Shown: positions 24,031 to 32,762, counted from the first letter of the stretch. The stretch is DNA of 37,436 bases from an uncultured Clostridia bacterium (GCA_947630115.1 CANRGG010000018.1:1-37436); one strand, 5' to 3'. Translations and numbers: made by a program. Notes: a model not told the origin generated them from the sequence alone.

Positions 24031-24058
24031 ATTGAAGCAAGGACTTTCGGCGGAGGCG
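24015..24058 (+). promoter_or_regulatory. Inverted repeat overlapping the spoIVA ribosome site
   Basis: CGTCTCCGCC (about 24014-24023) pairs with GGCGGAGGCG (24049-24058) with one wobble, around a 25-base loop. The right arm contains GGAGG, the spoIVA ribosome site, and TTATTTT follows. It could act as a terminator for the upstream operon and also mask the ribosome site. Confidence 0.5.
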
Positions 24059-24065
24059 TTATTTT

Positions 24066-25532
24066 ATGGAAAATTACCACGTTTACGAGGACATAGCCGC
24101 CCGGACGGGCGGGGAGATTTACATTGGCGTCGTCGGACCCGTGAGAACGGGTAAATCGACGTTCATCAAGCGGTTCATGGAGGAGCTCGTGCTTCCGCAG
24201 GCTTCGGGCGCGAAGAAGCAGCGCATGGTCGACGAGCTGCCCCAATCGGCTTCGGGCAGGACAGTGATGACGACCGAACCGAAATTCGTGCCGGAGGAAG
24301 CTGCCGAGGTCAATTTCAGGCAGACAAGCGTGAAGGTGCGGCTCATCGACTGCGTGGGCTTCCCCGTCGAGGGCGCGGCGGGATTCGAGGAGGAAGGCGC
24401 GCCGCGGCTCGTCAAGACCCCCTGGAACGAGGCGCCCGTGCCCTTCGAACAGGCGGCGGAAGAGGGGACGCGCAAGGTCATCCGCGACCATTCCACGATC
24501 GGCGTGCTCGTGACGACGGACGGCACCGTGACGGGGCTTCCGCGCGAGAGCTATCTTGCCGCCGAGGAACAGGCGGCCGCCGAACTGAAAGAGATCGGAA
24601 AGCCGTTCGTCATTCTGCTCAACAGCAGCGACCCGGCGGGCGCGGAACAACTGCGCGGCGAACTCGAAGAAAAATACGGCGCGCCCGTTTCCGCCGTGAA
24701 CGCGGAGACGCTCGACGCCGACAAGATCGGCGCCCTGCTCGAACGGGTCCTGTATGAATTCCCCGTCCTCTCCATCGACATCGACCTTCCCGATTGGATG
24801 AGGGTGCTCGACGCGGACAGTCCGCTCATTTCCGAAGTGCTTGGCGGCGTGCGCGCCGTGGCGCCCGGGATCTCCAAGATGAGCGACTGCGCCCTGCTCG
24901 ACGGCCTGTTTGCGGAGAGCGAACGGCTTCTGCCGCCCGTCTCCATGAAGCTCGAACCCGCTTCGGGGCGGGCGAGCGTAAAGATCGCAGCGAAAGAGGG
25001 GGCGTTCTATGAGGTCCTCGGCGAGCAGTGCGGGGCAAAGATCGAAAACGACTTTGCGCTCATGAGCTATGTCTCGGGACTGTCCAAGGCGAAAAAACTG
25101 TACGACCGTCTGGGCAAGGCGTTTGCCGAGGCACAGGAGTTCGGCTATGGGATCGTCCCGCCCGACGACGCGGAGATGTGCCTGACCGAACCGAAGGTCG
25201 TCAAAAAGAGCGGCAGGGTGGGCGTCAATCTCCATGCCGACGCGCCGAGCTATCATATCATCCGCGTCGATTTGAGCGGGGAAGTCCGTCCCGCGCTCGG
25301 CAACGAGGAGCAGAGCGAAGCGTTCGTCCGCACCCTCTCGGAGGGCATGAACTCGGAGCCCGAAAAGACCTGGAACACCAACATGTTTGGCAAGACGCTC
25401 AAAGAACTGCTCGGCGAGGAACTGTACCATAAAAACCGTTCGATGGCGGAGAATGTGCAGAAGAAAATGCGCCGGACGGTCACGAGGATCGTCAACGAAG
25501 GCAAGGGCGGCGTCATTTGCATTCTGCTTTGA
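24066..25532 (+). CDS. spoIVA: Stage IV sporulation protein A (spore coat morphogenetic ATPase)
   Basis: SpoIVA forms the basement layer of the spore coat on the outer forespore membrane, polymerising with ATP hydrolysis. The 488-residue product is full length (B. subtilis: 492). The Walker A motif GPVRTGKST (24-32) and the family's near-invariant start (ARTGGEIYIGVVGPVRTGKSTFIKRFMEELVLP region) are plain, with LIDCVGFPVEGA as Walker B/switch region and the C-terminal GGVICILL at the end of the protein. The gene is alone, with its own leader and a strong terminator, as expected for a sporulation-timed gene. Confidence 0.98.
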   Translation: MENYHVYEDIAARTGGEIYIGVVGPVRTGKSTFIKRFMEELVLPQASGAKKQRMVDELPQSASGRTVMTTEPKFVPEEAAEVNFRQTSVKVRLIDCVGFPVEGAAGFEEEGAPRLVKTPWNEAPVPFEQAAEEGTRKVIRDHSTIGVLVTTDGTVTGLPRESYLAAEEQAAAELKEIGKPFVILLNSSDPAGAEQLRGELEEKYGAPVSAVNAETLDADKIGALLERVLYEFPVLSIDIDLPDWMRVLDADSPLISEVLGGVRAVAPGISKMSDCALLDGLFAESERLLPPVSMKLEPASGRASVKIAAKEGAFYEVLGEQCGAKIENDFALMSYVSGLSKAKKLYDRLGKAFAEAQEFGYGIVPPDDAEMCLTEPKVVKKSGRVGVNLHADAPSYHIIRVDLSGEVRPALGNEEQSEAFVRTLSEGMNSEPEKTWNTNMFGKTLKELLGEELYHKNRSMAENVQKKMRRTVTRIVNEGKGGVICILL

Positions 25533-25541
25533 AAAACTTTG

Positions 25542-25569
25542 CGGCTCTCCCGAGGGAGAGCCGTTTATT
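25542..25569 (+). terminator. Rho-independent terminator of spoIVA
   Basis: CGGCTCTCC (25542-25550) and GGAGAGCCG (25555-25563) form a perfect 9-base stem with a CGAG loop, followed by TTTATT. Confidence 0.88.
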
Positions 25570-25571
25570 CC

Positions 25572-25600
25572 TTGACAGATCCCTTATTTTGTAGTATAAT
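25572..25600 (+). promoter_or_regulatory. Promoter of the MscS channel gene
   Basis: Consensus TTGACA (25572-25577), a 17-base spacer and TATAAT (25595-25600); GGAGG follows at 25610-25614 and the ATG at 25621. This is the strongest promoter in the window and starts right after the spoIVA terminator. Confidence 0.92.
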
Positions 25601-25620
25601 GCTTCCCATGGAGGCAATAT

Positions 25621-26565
25621 ATGGAAAAACAGCAAAAAACTCATAAGGGAAGAACGACGGCCGGGATCGTGTTTTTGTTCCTCTTCGCCGTGGTTTCCGT
25701 GCTTGGATTCGTCTTTTACGACGAGATCCATTCGGGCTGGTTCCAGTCGGATCCCACGCCCGTCACATTCTTGAACAATCTGCTCTCGCTCGCGCCGCGG
25801 ATCGTCGGGAGCATGCAGGCGCTGTTCGTCGCGCTCCTCGTTTTGTACCTCATCGGGCTGATCTATAAGAAGATTTTCCGCGGTTCGGCAAGGCGGGTGA
25901 CGGTCGGTAAGCTCGTCGGCAGCATTACGAAGGTCGTGATCTGGGTCATCGCCGTCATCGCGGTGCTCGCGGTCTGGGGAGTCAACGTCGGAGCGCTCGT
26001 CGCAGGCGCCGGCGTTCTGACCCTCGTCGTTGGACTTGGCATGCAGAGCCTCATCGCCGACGTCGTCGCGGGGATCTTCCTCGTCTGCGACGGCACGCTC
26101 GAAGTGGGCGACATCGTGATGATCGACGGCTGGCGCGGCAACGTGCTCGAGATCGGGATCCGGACGACCAAGCTCATCAACGCGAGCAACGACATCCGGG
26201 TCTGCAACAACAGCACGATCACGACCTACATCAACCAGAGCCGGCAGACGTCCTATCCGCTCGTCACGGTCGGCGTTCCTTACGAAGAGGACATCAAGAA
26301 GATCGAGCAGCTCTTTGCGGACAACCGCGACAAACTGAAGGAGCGGCTGCCCCTCGTGCTGGACGGGCCCGATTTCAAGGGCGTCGATTCGCTCGGCGAC
26401 TCGAGCGTCAACCTTCTCTTCGGCGCGAGCTGCAAGGAGTGCGACTTCTTCCAGGTTCAGCGCGATATGCGCGGCGTGATCAAGCAGTTCCTCGAAGAGA
26501 ACGGCATCAGCATTCCCTTCCCGCAGGTGGTTGTCCACGGCGCGGACGGGGAAAAGCACAACTGA
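25621..26565 (+). CDS. Small-conductance mechanosensitive channel, MscS family
   Basis: The 314-residue channel opens under membrane tension to release solutes after osmotic downshock. Three membrane helices are visible (about 14-35, 62-83 and 97-130). The pore helix has the Gly/Ala-rich VAGAGVLTLVVGLGMQSLIADVVAGIFL, followed by the beta-domain signature VGDIVMIDGWRGNVLEIGIRTTKL and NNSTITTYINQSR. Length is near that of E. coli MscS (286). It has its own strong promoter and ribosome site. Confidence 0.94.
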   Translation: MEKQQKTHKGRTTAGIVFLFLFAVVSVLGFVFYDEIHSGWFQSDPTPVTFLNNLLSLAPRIVGSMQALFVALLVLYLIGLIYKKIFRGSARRVTVGKLVGSITKVVIWVIAVIAVLAVWGVNVGALVAGAGVLTLVVGLGMQSLIADVVAGIFLVCDGTLEVGDIVMIDGWRGNVLEIGIRTTKLINASNDIRVCNNSTITTYINQSRQTSYPLVTVGVPYEEDIKKIEQLFADNRDKLKERLPLVLDGPDFKGVDSLGDSSVNLLFGASCKECDFFQVQRDMRGVIKQFLEENGISIPFPQVVVHGADGEKHN

Positions 26566-26574
26566 AAAAGAGCG

Positions 26575-26595
26575 GGGGCGGCGGAATGCCGCCCC
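26575..26595 (+). terminator. GC-rich hairpin after the MscS gene
   Basis: GGGGCGGC (26575-26582) pairs with GCCGCCCC (26588-26595) around GGAAT. No T run follows, so it may be a weak terminator or an mRNA-stabilising end, not a full stop. Confidence 0.4.
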
Positions 26596-26627
26596 TTCCC
26601 GAAAGGGAGAGAAGGGGGGGGAGAGAG

Positions 26628-26975
26628 ATGAAGAACGGCAAAAGCCGTCCCGCGCTTTCCGAAAGGGAGCGGGCGGAACTTTCGGCGTTTCTTGCCTGCA
26701 AAGTGCCCGGGCGGTATTTCGATCTGGACGGCATGGGAAACGCGAAGATCGACTTCCATTTCAATTACGAAGAGGTCTACGACTATGCGGACGCCCTTCT
26801 GCGCGGGGAGGAGATCGATCTTTCCTGCAATTTCGTCGGGCTGCGCGCCGCGGCGGTCAACGAGGACTTCCGCAAGATTTTGGAAGTGCTGGGTCGGCGC
26901 GATCCGTCCATCGGGGCGTTTTGCGACAGTTTCTCGCGCGCGATCGGGGTCATCCTGCGCGCCGCGAAGCCATAA
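26628..26975 (+). CDS. Unknown small soluble protein
   Basis: I do not recognise this 115-residue protein. It has a basic N-terminus, then LSERERAELSAFLACKVPGRYFDLDGMGNAKIDFHFNYEEVYDYADALLRGEEIDLSCNFVGLRAAAVNEDFRKILEVLG. This reads as a mixed alpha/beta domain with many acidic and aromatic residues and no membrane segment. The ATG at 26628 follows a purine-rich GGGGGGGAGAGAG stretch that can serve as ribosome site. The frame is open upstream into the MscS gene, which I discount. It may share the MscS transcript. Confidence 0.6.
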   Translation: MKNGKSRPALSERERAELSAFLACKVPGRYFDLDGMGNAKIDFHFNYEEVYDYADALLRGEEIDLSCNFVGLRAAAVNEDFRKILEVLGRRDPSIGAFCDSFSRAIGVILRAAKP

Positions 26976-27011
26976 GCGGGACAATCAAAGGAAAAGGGGA
27001 CAAGACCCTCT

Positions 27012-28949
27012 ATGTATTACAAGAAATATGATTTCGGCGACGTCACCCTCCATTTTGCGGAGGTGTCCGCAGGCGGGAAAAGGACGACCGCGGGCATGAT
27101 CTTGACGCCGAGGGGCATGACGTTGGATCCGAAGGGGCTCTCCTGCGGCGCCATGGTGCAGGCGGCGTTTTCGGGCGACGAGCCGCATTTATCGCGCTCT
27201 GCGGGGGGGATCGCCTCCCGCGCTTTCCGCGCGCTCAAGATCACCCGGCAGGTGCTCTTCGTCAACGGCGATCTCAACACCTATCTCACCGGCGAGGACG
27301 GGGACGAATTCATCCACCGGCTGAAATTCGAACGCTCGACGGGGGTTTTTACCGTGAGCGTCCGATATGACAACCGCTCCAAGGAGCCGCGCACGCTCGA
27401 ATGGCTCTCCTCCTTTTCCTTCGGAGGGTTCTCGCTGCTCGGGACCCCTTCGGGGGGGACGCTGCACCGGATCCGCGGGGCGGAGCGGGTGTTCCGTTTG
27501 GAGAGCGAGCCCCTCTCCCGTCTTGGGCTCTACCGGGAGGGCGCGGCCGAGGAATGGGGGGGAATTGGCGGGGCTCCCTCCCGTCGGTTCTATCCCTTTG
27601 CTGCCCTCGAAACCGAGAGCGGATATGTGCTGGGCGTACAGACGGAGGCGCCCTTTTCCTGGCGGAACGAGCTGCTCTTCTCGGGGGGCGATCTCGTGTT
27701 TTCGGGCGGGATCTCCGACTTCGAGACAGGGCATTTCCGCAAGAAAATTTTCCCCGGGGAGAGTTTTGAGACGCCGCGCGCCTCGTTTACCCTGCAAAGA
27801 TCGCTCTCCGCGGCCTGCCAGGCCCTCGTAAAAGACCTCGAAAGGCGGCTGCCCGTCCCCAAATGCGAGGAGGACCTGCCCGTTTTGTTCCTCGACGGCA
27901 CGGCAAAAAAGAGTTCGGCGTCGCCCGCAAGGATCGGGCGGATCTTGAAAACTCTGACGGAGCTCTCCGTCGGCGTCTATTTTCTGGGCGCGGCGGCGCG
28001 CAAATATTTCCCGGACGGCTTTGCACCTGCGACGGTCAAGATCGGCGGAGCGGGGCTGCGCGCGGGGATCCTGTACGACGGCGCGGCGGACTTTCCCGAC
28101 GCCCCCGAGGAGATGTGCCTGAAACGGGGCGGCGCGGTGATCTCCGTCCGCGGGAAACGCTTTCCCGACCTCAAAAAAGAAGAATATCAAAAGCTGCTTT
28201 TCGGCGCGGTCTCCGAAGTCAAAGAGGGCGGATTTGAATACGTCGGCGCGGAGTGCTGTCAGGATCTTGGCGTCGGCTGCGACAGTCCCGACGGCGCGGC
28301 GCTCGGCGAGGGCGGCAGACGGGCCGCCACGGACGGCGTGCGCTATCTCGAACAGTTCACGAAGTGCGCGGCGCTTGCCCTGTTTTCGCCGCTCGGCGAA
28401 AAGATCGAGCCCTACCGCGCGGGAAAGATCGACCTTTGCGCCCTCTCCTTTGATCGGTTTTTGCCCCTTGCGGCGGCCAATCTTACGCGCGTTTTGTCGG
28501 CGCGGCGGCTCCTCATTCCCGTCCCGCTCGAAAAGGACGAGACGGACGCCGAAATCGAGTTTTCGCTCTGCGCCGCCTTTCTCGGCAGGATCTGCCTTTC
28601 GGGGGAACTTCATCTCTTTCCGCCCGAAAAGATCGCCCTCATCGGCAAGGGGCTGGAATTTTACCGGGAGATCTGCGAGATCGTCAAAAGCGGCGAGATC
28701 AAGTTGATCGACTGCGACGTCTGCGACGGCCCGAACGCCAAGGGACGGCAGATCGTCGTCAAAGATTTTGAAAAATGGCGGCTGATCGTCGTGCATTTTT
28801 ACGGGTTCGAAGGCGCGCTGCGCGTCCCGCTCGAGGGATATTCGGTCCGATCGTCCTTCGGCTCCCTTGCCTTCGGGGTTCGAAGCGACGTTCTCCGCAT
28901 CGCCGCGGAAGGCGACCGCGCCTGCGCGTTTTTGCTTGAAAAAGATTGA
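27012..28949 (+). CDS. GH36 (alpha-galactosidase)-like protein, probably catalytically altered
   Basis: The 645-residue product has the plan of GH36-family proteins: an N-terminal beta-sandwich (about 1-265, with FERSTGVFTVSVRYDNRS and a GTLHRIRGAERVFRLESEPLSRLG segment), a barrel-like middle, and a C-terminal segment (RICLSGELHLFPPEKIALIGKGLEFYREICEIVKSGE) like the end of bacterial alpha-galactosidases. At the nucleophile position, where the family has a YxKxD motif, this protein has YVGAE (410-414), and I cannot find the CxxGGxRxD acid/base motif. It may be inactive or act on another substrate. No signal peptide is present. The assignment is by eye and moderate; it sits before a UDP-sugar pyrophosphorylase gene. 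Confidence 0.55.
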   Translation: MYYKKYDFGDVTLHFAEVSAGGKRTTAGMILTPRGMTLDPKGLSCGAMVQAAFSGDEPHLSRSAGGIASRAFRALKITRQVLFVNGDLNTYLTGEDGDEFIHRLKFERSTGVFTVSVRYDNRSKEPRTLEWLSSFSFGGFSLLGTPSGGTLHRIRGAERVFRLESEPLSRLGLYREGAAEEWGGIGGAPSRRFYPFAALETESGYVLGVQTEAPFSWRNELLFSGGDLVFSGGISDFETGHFRKKIFPGESFETPRASFTLQRSLSAACQALVKDLERRLPVPKCEEDLPVLFLDGTAKKSSASPARIGRILKTLTELSVGVYFLGAAARKYFPDGFAPATVKIGGAGLRAGILYDGAADFPDAPEEMCLKRGGAVISVRGKRFPDLKKEEYQKLLFGAVSEVKEGGFEYVGAECCQDLGVGCDSPDGAALGEGGRRAATDGVRYLEQFTKCAALALFSPLGEKIEPYRAGKIDLCALSFDRFLPLAAANLTRVLSARRLLIPVPLEKDETDAEIEFSLCAAFLGRICLSGELHLFPPEKIALIGKGLEFYREICEIVKSGEIKLIDCDVCDGPNAKGRQIVVKDFEKWRLIVVHFYGFEGALRVPLEGYSVRSSFGSLAFGVRSDVLRIAAEGDRACAFLLEKD

Positions 28950-28964
28950 GCGGGAGGATTGGGG

Positions 28965-30173
28965 ATGGACCTGAATGCGGTTCTTGAAAAATACGGACAG
29001 ACGGAAGTGCTCCGCTTCTTCGATGAACTGACAAAAGAGGAGCGCGAAGAGCTTTCCAGACAGCTTGAAAGCGTCGATTTTGAGGTGCTGTCTCTTCCGG
29101 AGGAAGGGAAAAAAGCCTGTCAGGAGCGGACGGAGCCCATCCGGGCGATGTCTCTGGAAGAGATCGCGGCGCGGCGGGAGGAATTCGCGGCAGAAGGGAG
29201 AAAACTGATCGCGCGCGGCGGACTTGCCGCCGTTCTGCTTGCGGGGGGGCAGGGGACGCGGCTTGGCTTCAACGCCCCCAAGGGGATGTTCGATATCGGA
29301 CTCACCCATCCCGTTTACATCTTTGAACTATTGACGAAAAATCTTCTCTCCGTCGCCGAGGCTTGCGGCGATTTTCCGCCTTTTTTCATCATGACGAGCG
29401 AAAAAAACGACGCGGAGACCCGGGCGTTCTTCGAAGCGCATGGGTATTTCGGCTATCCGAAGGAGCGGGTGCGCTTTTTCCGGCAGAGGATGTCTCCCTG
29501 CGTCGATCTTCGCGGCAAACTGCTGCTCGAGGGAAAGGGACGGCTCGCGCTCTCGCCCGACGGCAACGGCGGCTGGTTCGGCGCGCTCTTGCAGTCGGAA
29601 ATTTTGAAGGAGTTCGAAAAGATCGAATGGTTCAACGTCTTTTCGGTGGACAACGTGCTGCAAAAGATCGCCGATCCCGTCTTTTTGGGCGCGGCGCTCA
29701 AAAGCGGCGCGGACTGCGCGGCCAAGGGGGTCAAAAAGCGCGATCCGAAGGAGAAAGTCGGAGTGCTCTGTCTCAAAGACGGGCTTCCCGCCGTGATCGA
29801 GTACTATGAGCTCGACGAAGAGCGCGCAAACCTCCGCGACGAAAAGGGGGAGCTCGTCTATTCCTTCGGCGTGACGCTCAACTATCTCTTTCGCGCCGAG
29901 CGGCTTGGAAAGATCGCAAAGGAAAAGATCCCGTTCCATATCGTTCAAAAGAAGATCCCCTGCCTGAATGAAGCGGGGGAGCTGATCGAGCCCGAGGAGA
30001 ACAACGGCTATAAATTCGAAACGCTCATACTCGATCTCGTGCAGAAGATGGGCAGCTGTCTGCCCTTCGAGGTGGATCGCGAGCGGGAATTTGCCCCCGT
30101 CAAGAACCGGGAGGGCGCGGACAGCGTGGACAGCGCGCGCGCTTTGCTCTTGAAAAACGGCGTAAAACTCTGA
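28965..30173 (+). CDS. Eukaryotic-type UDP-sugar pyrophosphorylase (UAP1/UGP family)
   Basis: The 402-residue product belongs to the UDPGP family and most resembles UDP-N-acetylglucosamine pyrophosphorylase of eukaryotes, not bacterial GlmU. It would make UDP-GlcNAc or a related UDP-sugar from UTP and a sugar-1-phosphate. The signature LLAGGQGTRLGFNAPKG is at 91-107; FFIMTSEKN, SPDGNGGWFGAL, and VFSVDNVL (the DN site) follow as in the family, then YKFETLILDL. GGGAGG (28952-28957) precedes the ATG at 28965; the upstream TTG is less likely. Substrate specificity cannot be told from sequence. Confidence 0.88.
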   Translation: MDLNAVLEKYGQTEVLRFFDELTKEEREELSRQLESVDFEVLSLPEEGKKACQERTEPIRAMSLEEIAARREEFAAEGRKLIARGGLAAVLLAGGQGTRLGFNAPKGMFDIGLTHPVYIFELLTKNLLSVAEACGDFPPFFIMTSEKNDAETRAFFEAHGYFGYPKERVRFFRQRMSPCVDLRGKLLLEGKGRLALSPDGNGGWFGALLQSEILKEFEKIEWFNVFSVDNVLQKIADPVFLGAALKSGADCAAKGVKKRDPKEKVGVLCLKDGLPAVIEYYELDEERANLRDEKGELVYSFGVTLNYLFRAERLGKIAKEKIPFHIVQKKIPCLNEAGELIEPEENNGYKFETLILDLVQKMGSCLPFEVDREREFAPVKNREGADSVDSARALLLKNGVKL

Positions 30174-30197
30174 CGTCGCACGGAAGAAGAAACGTTC

Positions 30198-31355
30198 ATG
30201 GCAGGAAAGAAGAAAAAACGGTCCTCCGCCAAATCGGGCGGAAGGCGCGCAAAGACGGCGCGCCGGAATTCCAAACTTTTGACGTCCCTTCTGGCGGCGT
30301 TTTTGGTATTGGCGATCCTTGCAGGTCTATCCTATTATTTTTTCATTTACAGAAAGCGCGGGCCCGGCGGGGAGAGCGGCACGCCGCCCGCTGTCTTTAC
30401 GGGGGAGATCTCCCTTCATTTTCTCGAACTCGGCAACAAATATGCGGGCGACTGCATTCTCATCAAGGCGGGGGACACCGAGGTTTTGATCGACGGCGGC
30501 TCGCGCGAGCAGTCGGCGGACGCTATCGAGCGCTATGTGAACCGCTTCTGCACCGACGGGATCCTCGAATACGTCATCGTCACCCATGCCGACCAGGATC
30601 ATATCGCGGCGTTTGCGGGGAACAAGACCTATCCGAGCCTCTTCGAGCGCTACGAGTGCCGGACGATCGTCGATTTTCCGCTCACCGACAAGAATACCCA
30701 GACCTATGCGCACTACTGCGCCTCACGCGACGCGGAGGTGAAGGCGGGTGCGGTCCATTATACCGCCCTGCAATGCTATCGGGAGACGGGCGGCGCCAAG
30801 CGCAGCTATGCGCTCGCGGAGGGCGTCACGCTGGAGTTTCTCTACAACTATTACTATGAACACCGCTCGAGCGATGAAAACAACTATTCGGTCTGTTTTC
30901 TGATCACGCAAGGGACGAGCCGATATCTCTTCACGGGCGATCTTGAAAAGGACGGGGAAAAGCGGCTCGTCGAAGGGAACGATCTTCCCCGCTGCAAACT
31001 TTTCAAGGCGGGACATCACGGCAGCAACACATCGAGCACGGAGGAGCTTCTCTCGGTGATCCGTCCCGAATACGTCTGTATCTGCTGCTGTGCGGGCTCG
31101 CCCGAGTATACCGGGATCGCCGAGAACACCTTCCCGACGAAGGGAATGCTCGACCGTGTCCTGCACTACACGCGGCAGATTTTCGTCACCTCGCTTGCGA
31201 CCGACGTCGATCTCGAAAAGCGGGAATGGAACTATACTTCCATGAACGGGGATATCATGATCGTGACGGACGGCGTCAATTTCACCGTGCAGGGCAGCAA
31301 GAATTCCGTCCCCCTTCCCGACACCGATTGGTACGCCGCAAATCGCGCGGGTTGA
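30198..31355 (+). CDS. Membrane-anchored metallo-beta-lactamase-fold hydrolase, ComEC-like domain
   Basis: The 385-residue product has a very basic cytoplasmic start (KKKKRSSAKSGGRRAKTARR), one membrane helix (about 27-50), and an exported metallo-beta-lactamase domain. The metal-binding motif VTHADQDH (H130, D132, D134, H135), the LFTGDLEKDGE strand, and FKAGHHGSNTSS are as in the ComEC/Rec2-type hydrolase domain. Known relatives cleave nucleic-acid phosphodiesters; an extracellular nuclease is possible, but the substrate here is not shown. It has no ComEC channel portion. It is probably transcribed with the UDP-sugar gene, 24 bases upstream. Confidence 0.84.
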   Translation: MAGKKKKRSSAKSGGRRAKTARRNSKLLTSLLAAFLVLAILAGLSYYFFIYRKRGPGGESGTPPAVFTGEISLHFLELGNKYAGDCILIKAGDTEVLIDGGSREQSADAIERYVNRFCTDGILEYVIVTHADQDHIAAFAGNKTYPSLFERYECRTIVDFPLTDKNTQTYAHYCASRDAEVKAGAVHYTALQCYRETGGAKRSYALAEGVTLEFLYNYYYEHRSSDENNYSVCFLITQGTSRYLFTGDLEKDGEKRLVEGNDLPRCKLFKAGHHGSNTSSTEELLSVIRPEYVCICCCAGSPEYTGIAENTFPTKGMLDRVLHYTRQIFVTSLATDVDLEKREWNYTSMNGDIMIVTDGVNFTVQGSKNSVPLPDTDWYAANRAG

Positions 31356-31390
31356 TTTTCGTGACGGAATAAAAATTTTCAAATTGCCTC

Positions 31391-31419
31391 TTGATTTTGC
31401 ATAAAATACGTGTTATAAT
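31391..31419 (+). promoter_or_regulatory. Promoter of the repeat lipoprotein gene
   Basis: TTGATT (31391-31396), a 17-base spacer and TATAAT (31414-31419); AAGGAGG (31436-31442) follows before the ATG at 31449. The upstream region is AT-rich. Confidence 0.88.
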
Positions 31420-31448
31420 GGGGAAAAGGGGAATCAAGGAGGAAAATT

Positions 31449-32714
31449 ATGAGAAAATTTATTTTAATACTTTCGATTTTATTGAGTTTGTCGCTTATGA
31501 CGTTCTTCTGCGCCTGCAATGAGGAGCCGAGCGGCACCGTTCCCGGCGGACAGGAACAGCAGCAGGGCGGCGGAGAACAAAAGCCCGAGGAACCGGGCGA
31601 AAAAGACCCGACGCCCCAAGAGCTGGGTGAAAAAGATCCCAATCCTCAGGAACCTGAAAAGGATCCCAATCCTCAAGAATCGGAGGAGGATCCGACGCCC
31701 CAAGAGCCGGGCGAAAAAGACCCGACGCCTCAAGAGCCCGAGAAGGATCCCAATCCCCAAGAATAGGAGAAGGACCCCAATCCCCAGGAGCCCGAGAAGG
31801 ACCCCACGCCCCAGGAGCCTGAGAAGAACCCTGGTGGGCAAGGCGGCGAAGTGGGGGAGACGATCACCTATCGCATTACGATCAAATCGGAGGAAGGGTG
31901 CGAATTTGAGATCTCGGACAAGACGGAGGTTCTGATCTTCAAGGACATCAACGTCTATCAGGTGATCTATGAGGTCGAAGAGACTCTCGAAGTCGAACTT
32001 CCGCGCGGCAAATACAGCGTGCGGGCGGACAATCTGGGCGAGCCGTACGTGCAGACCTCTTACTGCGTGATGGATGAGAGCAATCCCTCCTGCGAGATCA
32101 CGATCGGGAACAATCCCGACTATGACCCCGCCATTCAGGGCATAGTTGACGTTGGGGACACGATGTTCGACTTCCTTGTCAAGGACACCAACAAGAATCC
32201 CGACGAGTACGTTCGCCTGTCCGAGCTGGTAAAGGGGAAGGAGCTCATCTATCTCGACTTCTTCTACCTCGGCTGCTCGCCCTGCGAATACCTGCTCGAT
32301 TTGCACCTCGAATTCTATCAAACGCTTGAAAAGAGCGTCAAAGATCGCATTCTGATGATCATGATCGACAAAGATGTCAACGAACAGCCCGCCTGGATCA
32401 ACGAGTACCGCAAGGAAAAGAACATTCCCGACGAGATCATCACAGTGGCGAAGGGCATGAATATCTTCAAGCACGTCGACAACAACGGCGGCACGCCGCA
32501 CGGGCTTTTCTTCGACAAAGATCTTGTCTGCTTCGAATCGGGGAGCGGCGCGAACTTCGAAAAACATGTGCGGGAGCGGCTGATGGGCGAGACGGAAAAG
32601 GCCGCCTCTTCCGGGGCGTTCTTTCAGAACGCGGCCCTTCCCGATGAGACGGTTTTCAGGCTCGAAGCCGGCAAGCGGCGGGAAACCTCCGTGCGGAAAG
32701 AGCGGCTTTTGTGA
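31449..32714 (+). pseudogene. Thioredoxin-like repeat lipoprotein interrupted by an in-frame amber codon
   Basis: One continuous frame of 421 codons plus a stop, broken by TAG at 31764-31766. Codons 1-105 encode a lipoprotein signal (FFCAC, lipid Cys23) and a Pro/Glu/Lys/Asp repeat linker. After the TAG the same repeat continues for three units, then comes a beta domain and a thioredoxin-like domain with CSPC (32274-32285), like secreted ResA/TlpA reductases. Neighbouring repeats read CAAGAATCGGAG where this one has CAAGAATAGGAG, so a single C-to-A change explains the stop. No ribosome site supports a restart at the GTG at 31851. Either the gene is recently broken, the codon is read through, or the base is an error. 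The promoter and ribosome site are intact. Confidence 0.75.
31590..31830 (+). repeat. Coding tandem repeat, 30- or 33-base units
   Basis: About eight units encode variants of EPGEKDPTPQE or EPEKDPNPQE (10 or 11 residues). The 3-base length differences come from presence or absence of a Gly codon, so units keep frame. It forms a stiff extended linker between the lipid anchor and the folded domains. The amber codon at 31764 is inside this tract. Confidence 0.85.
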
Positions 32715-32762
32715 GCCAAAACAGAAAATCAAGGAATTGAAAACCAAATCCAAGGAACCGAG

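Noticed and set aside
27189-29309. A 706-codon open frame on the minus strand opposite the GH36-like and UDP-sugar genes
   Set aside because: Same reason: antisense to well-supported genes, low-complexity composition, no ribosome site or motifs.
31851-32714. A separate gene starting at GTG 31851
   Set aside because: There is no ribosome site, and the frame, repeat pattern and domain order continue directly from the upstream lipoprotein part, so it is treated as one interrupted gene.
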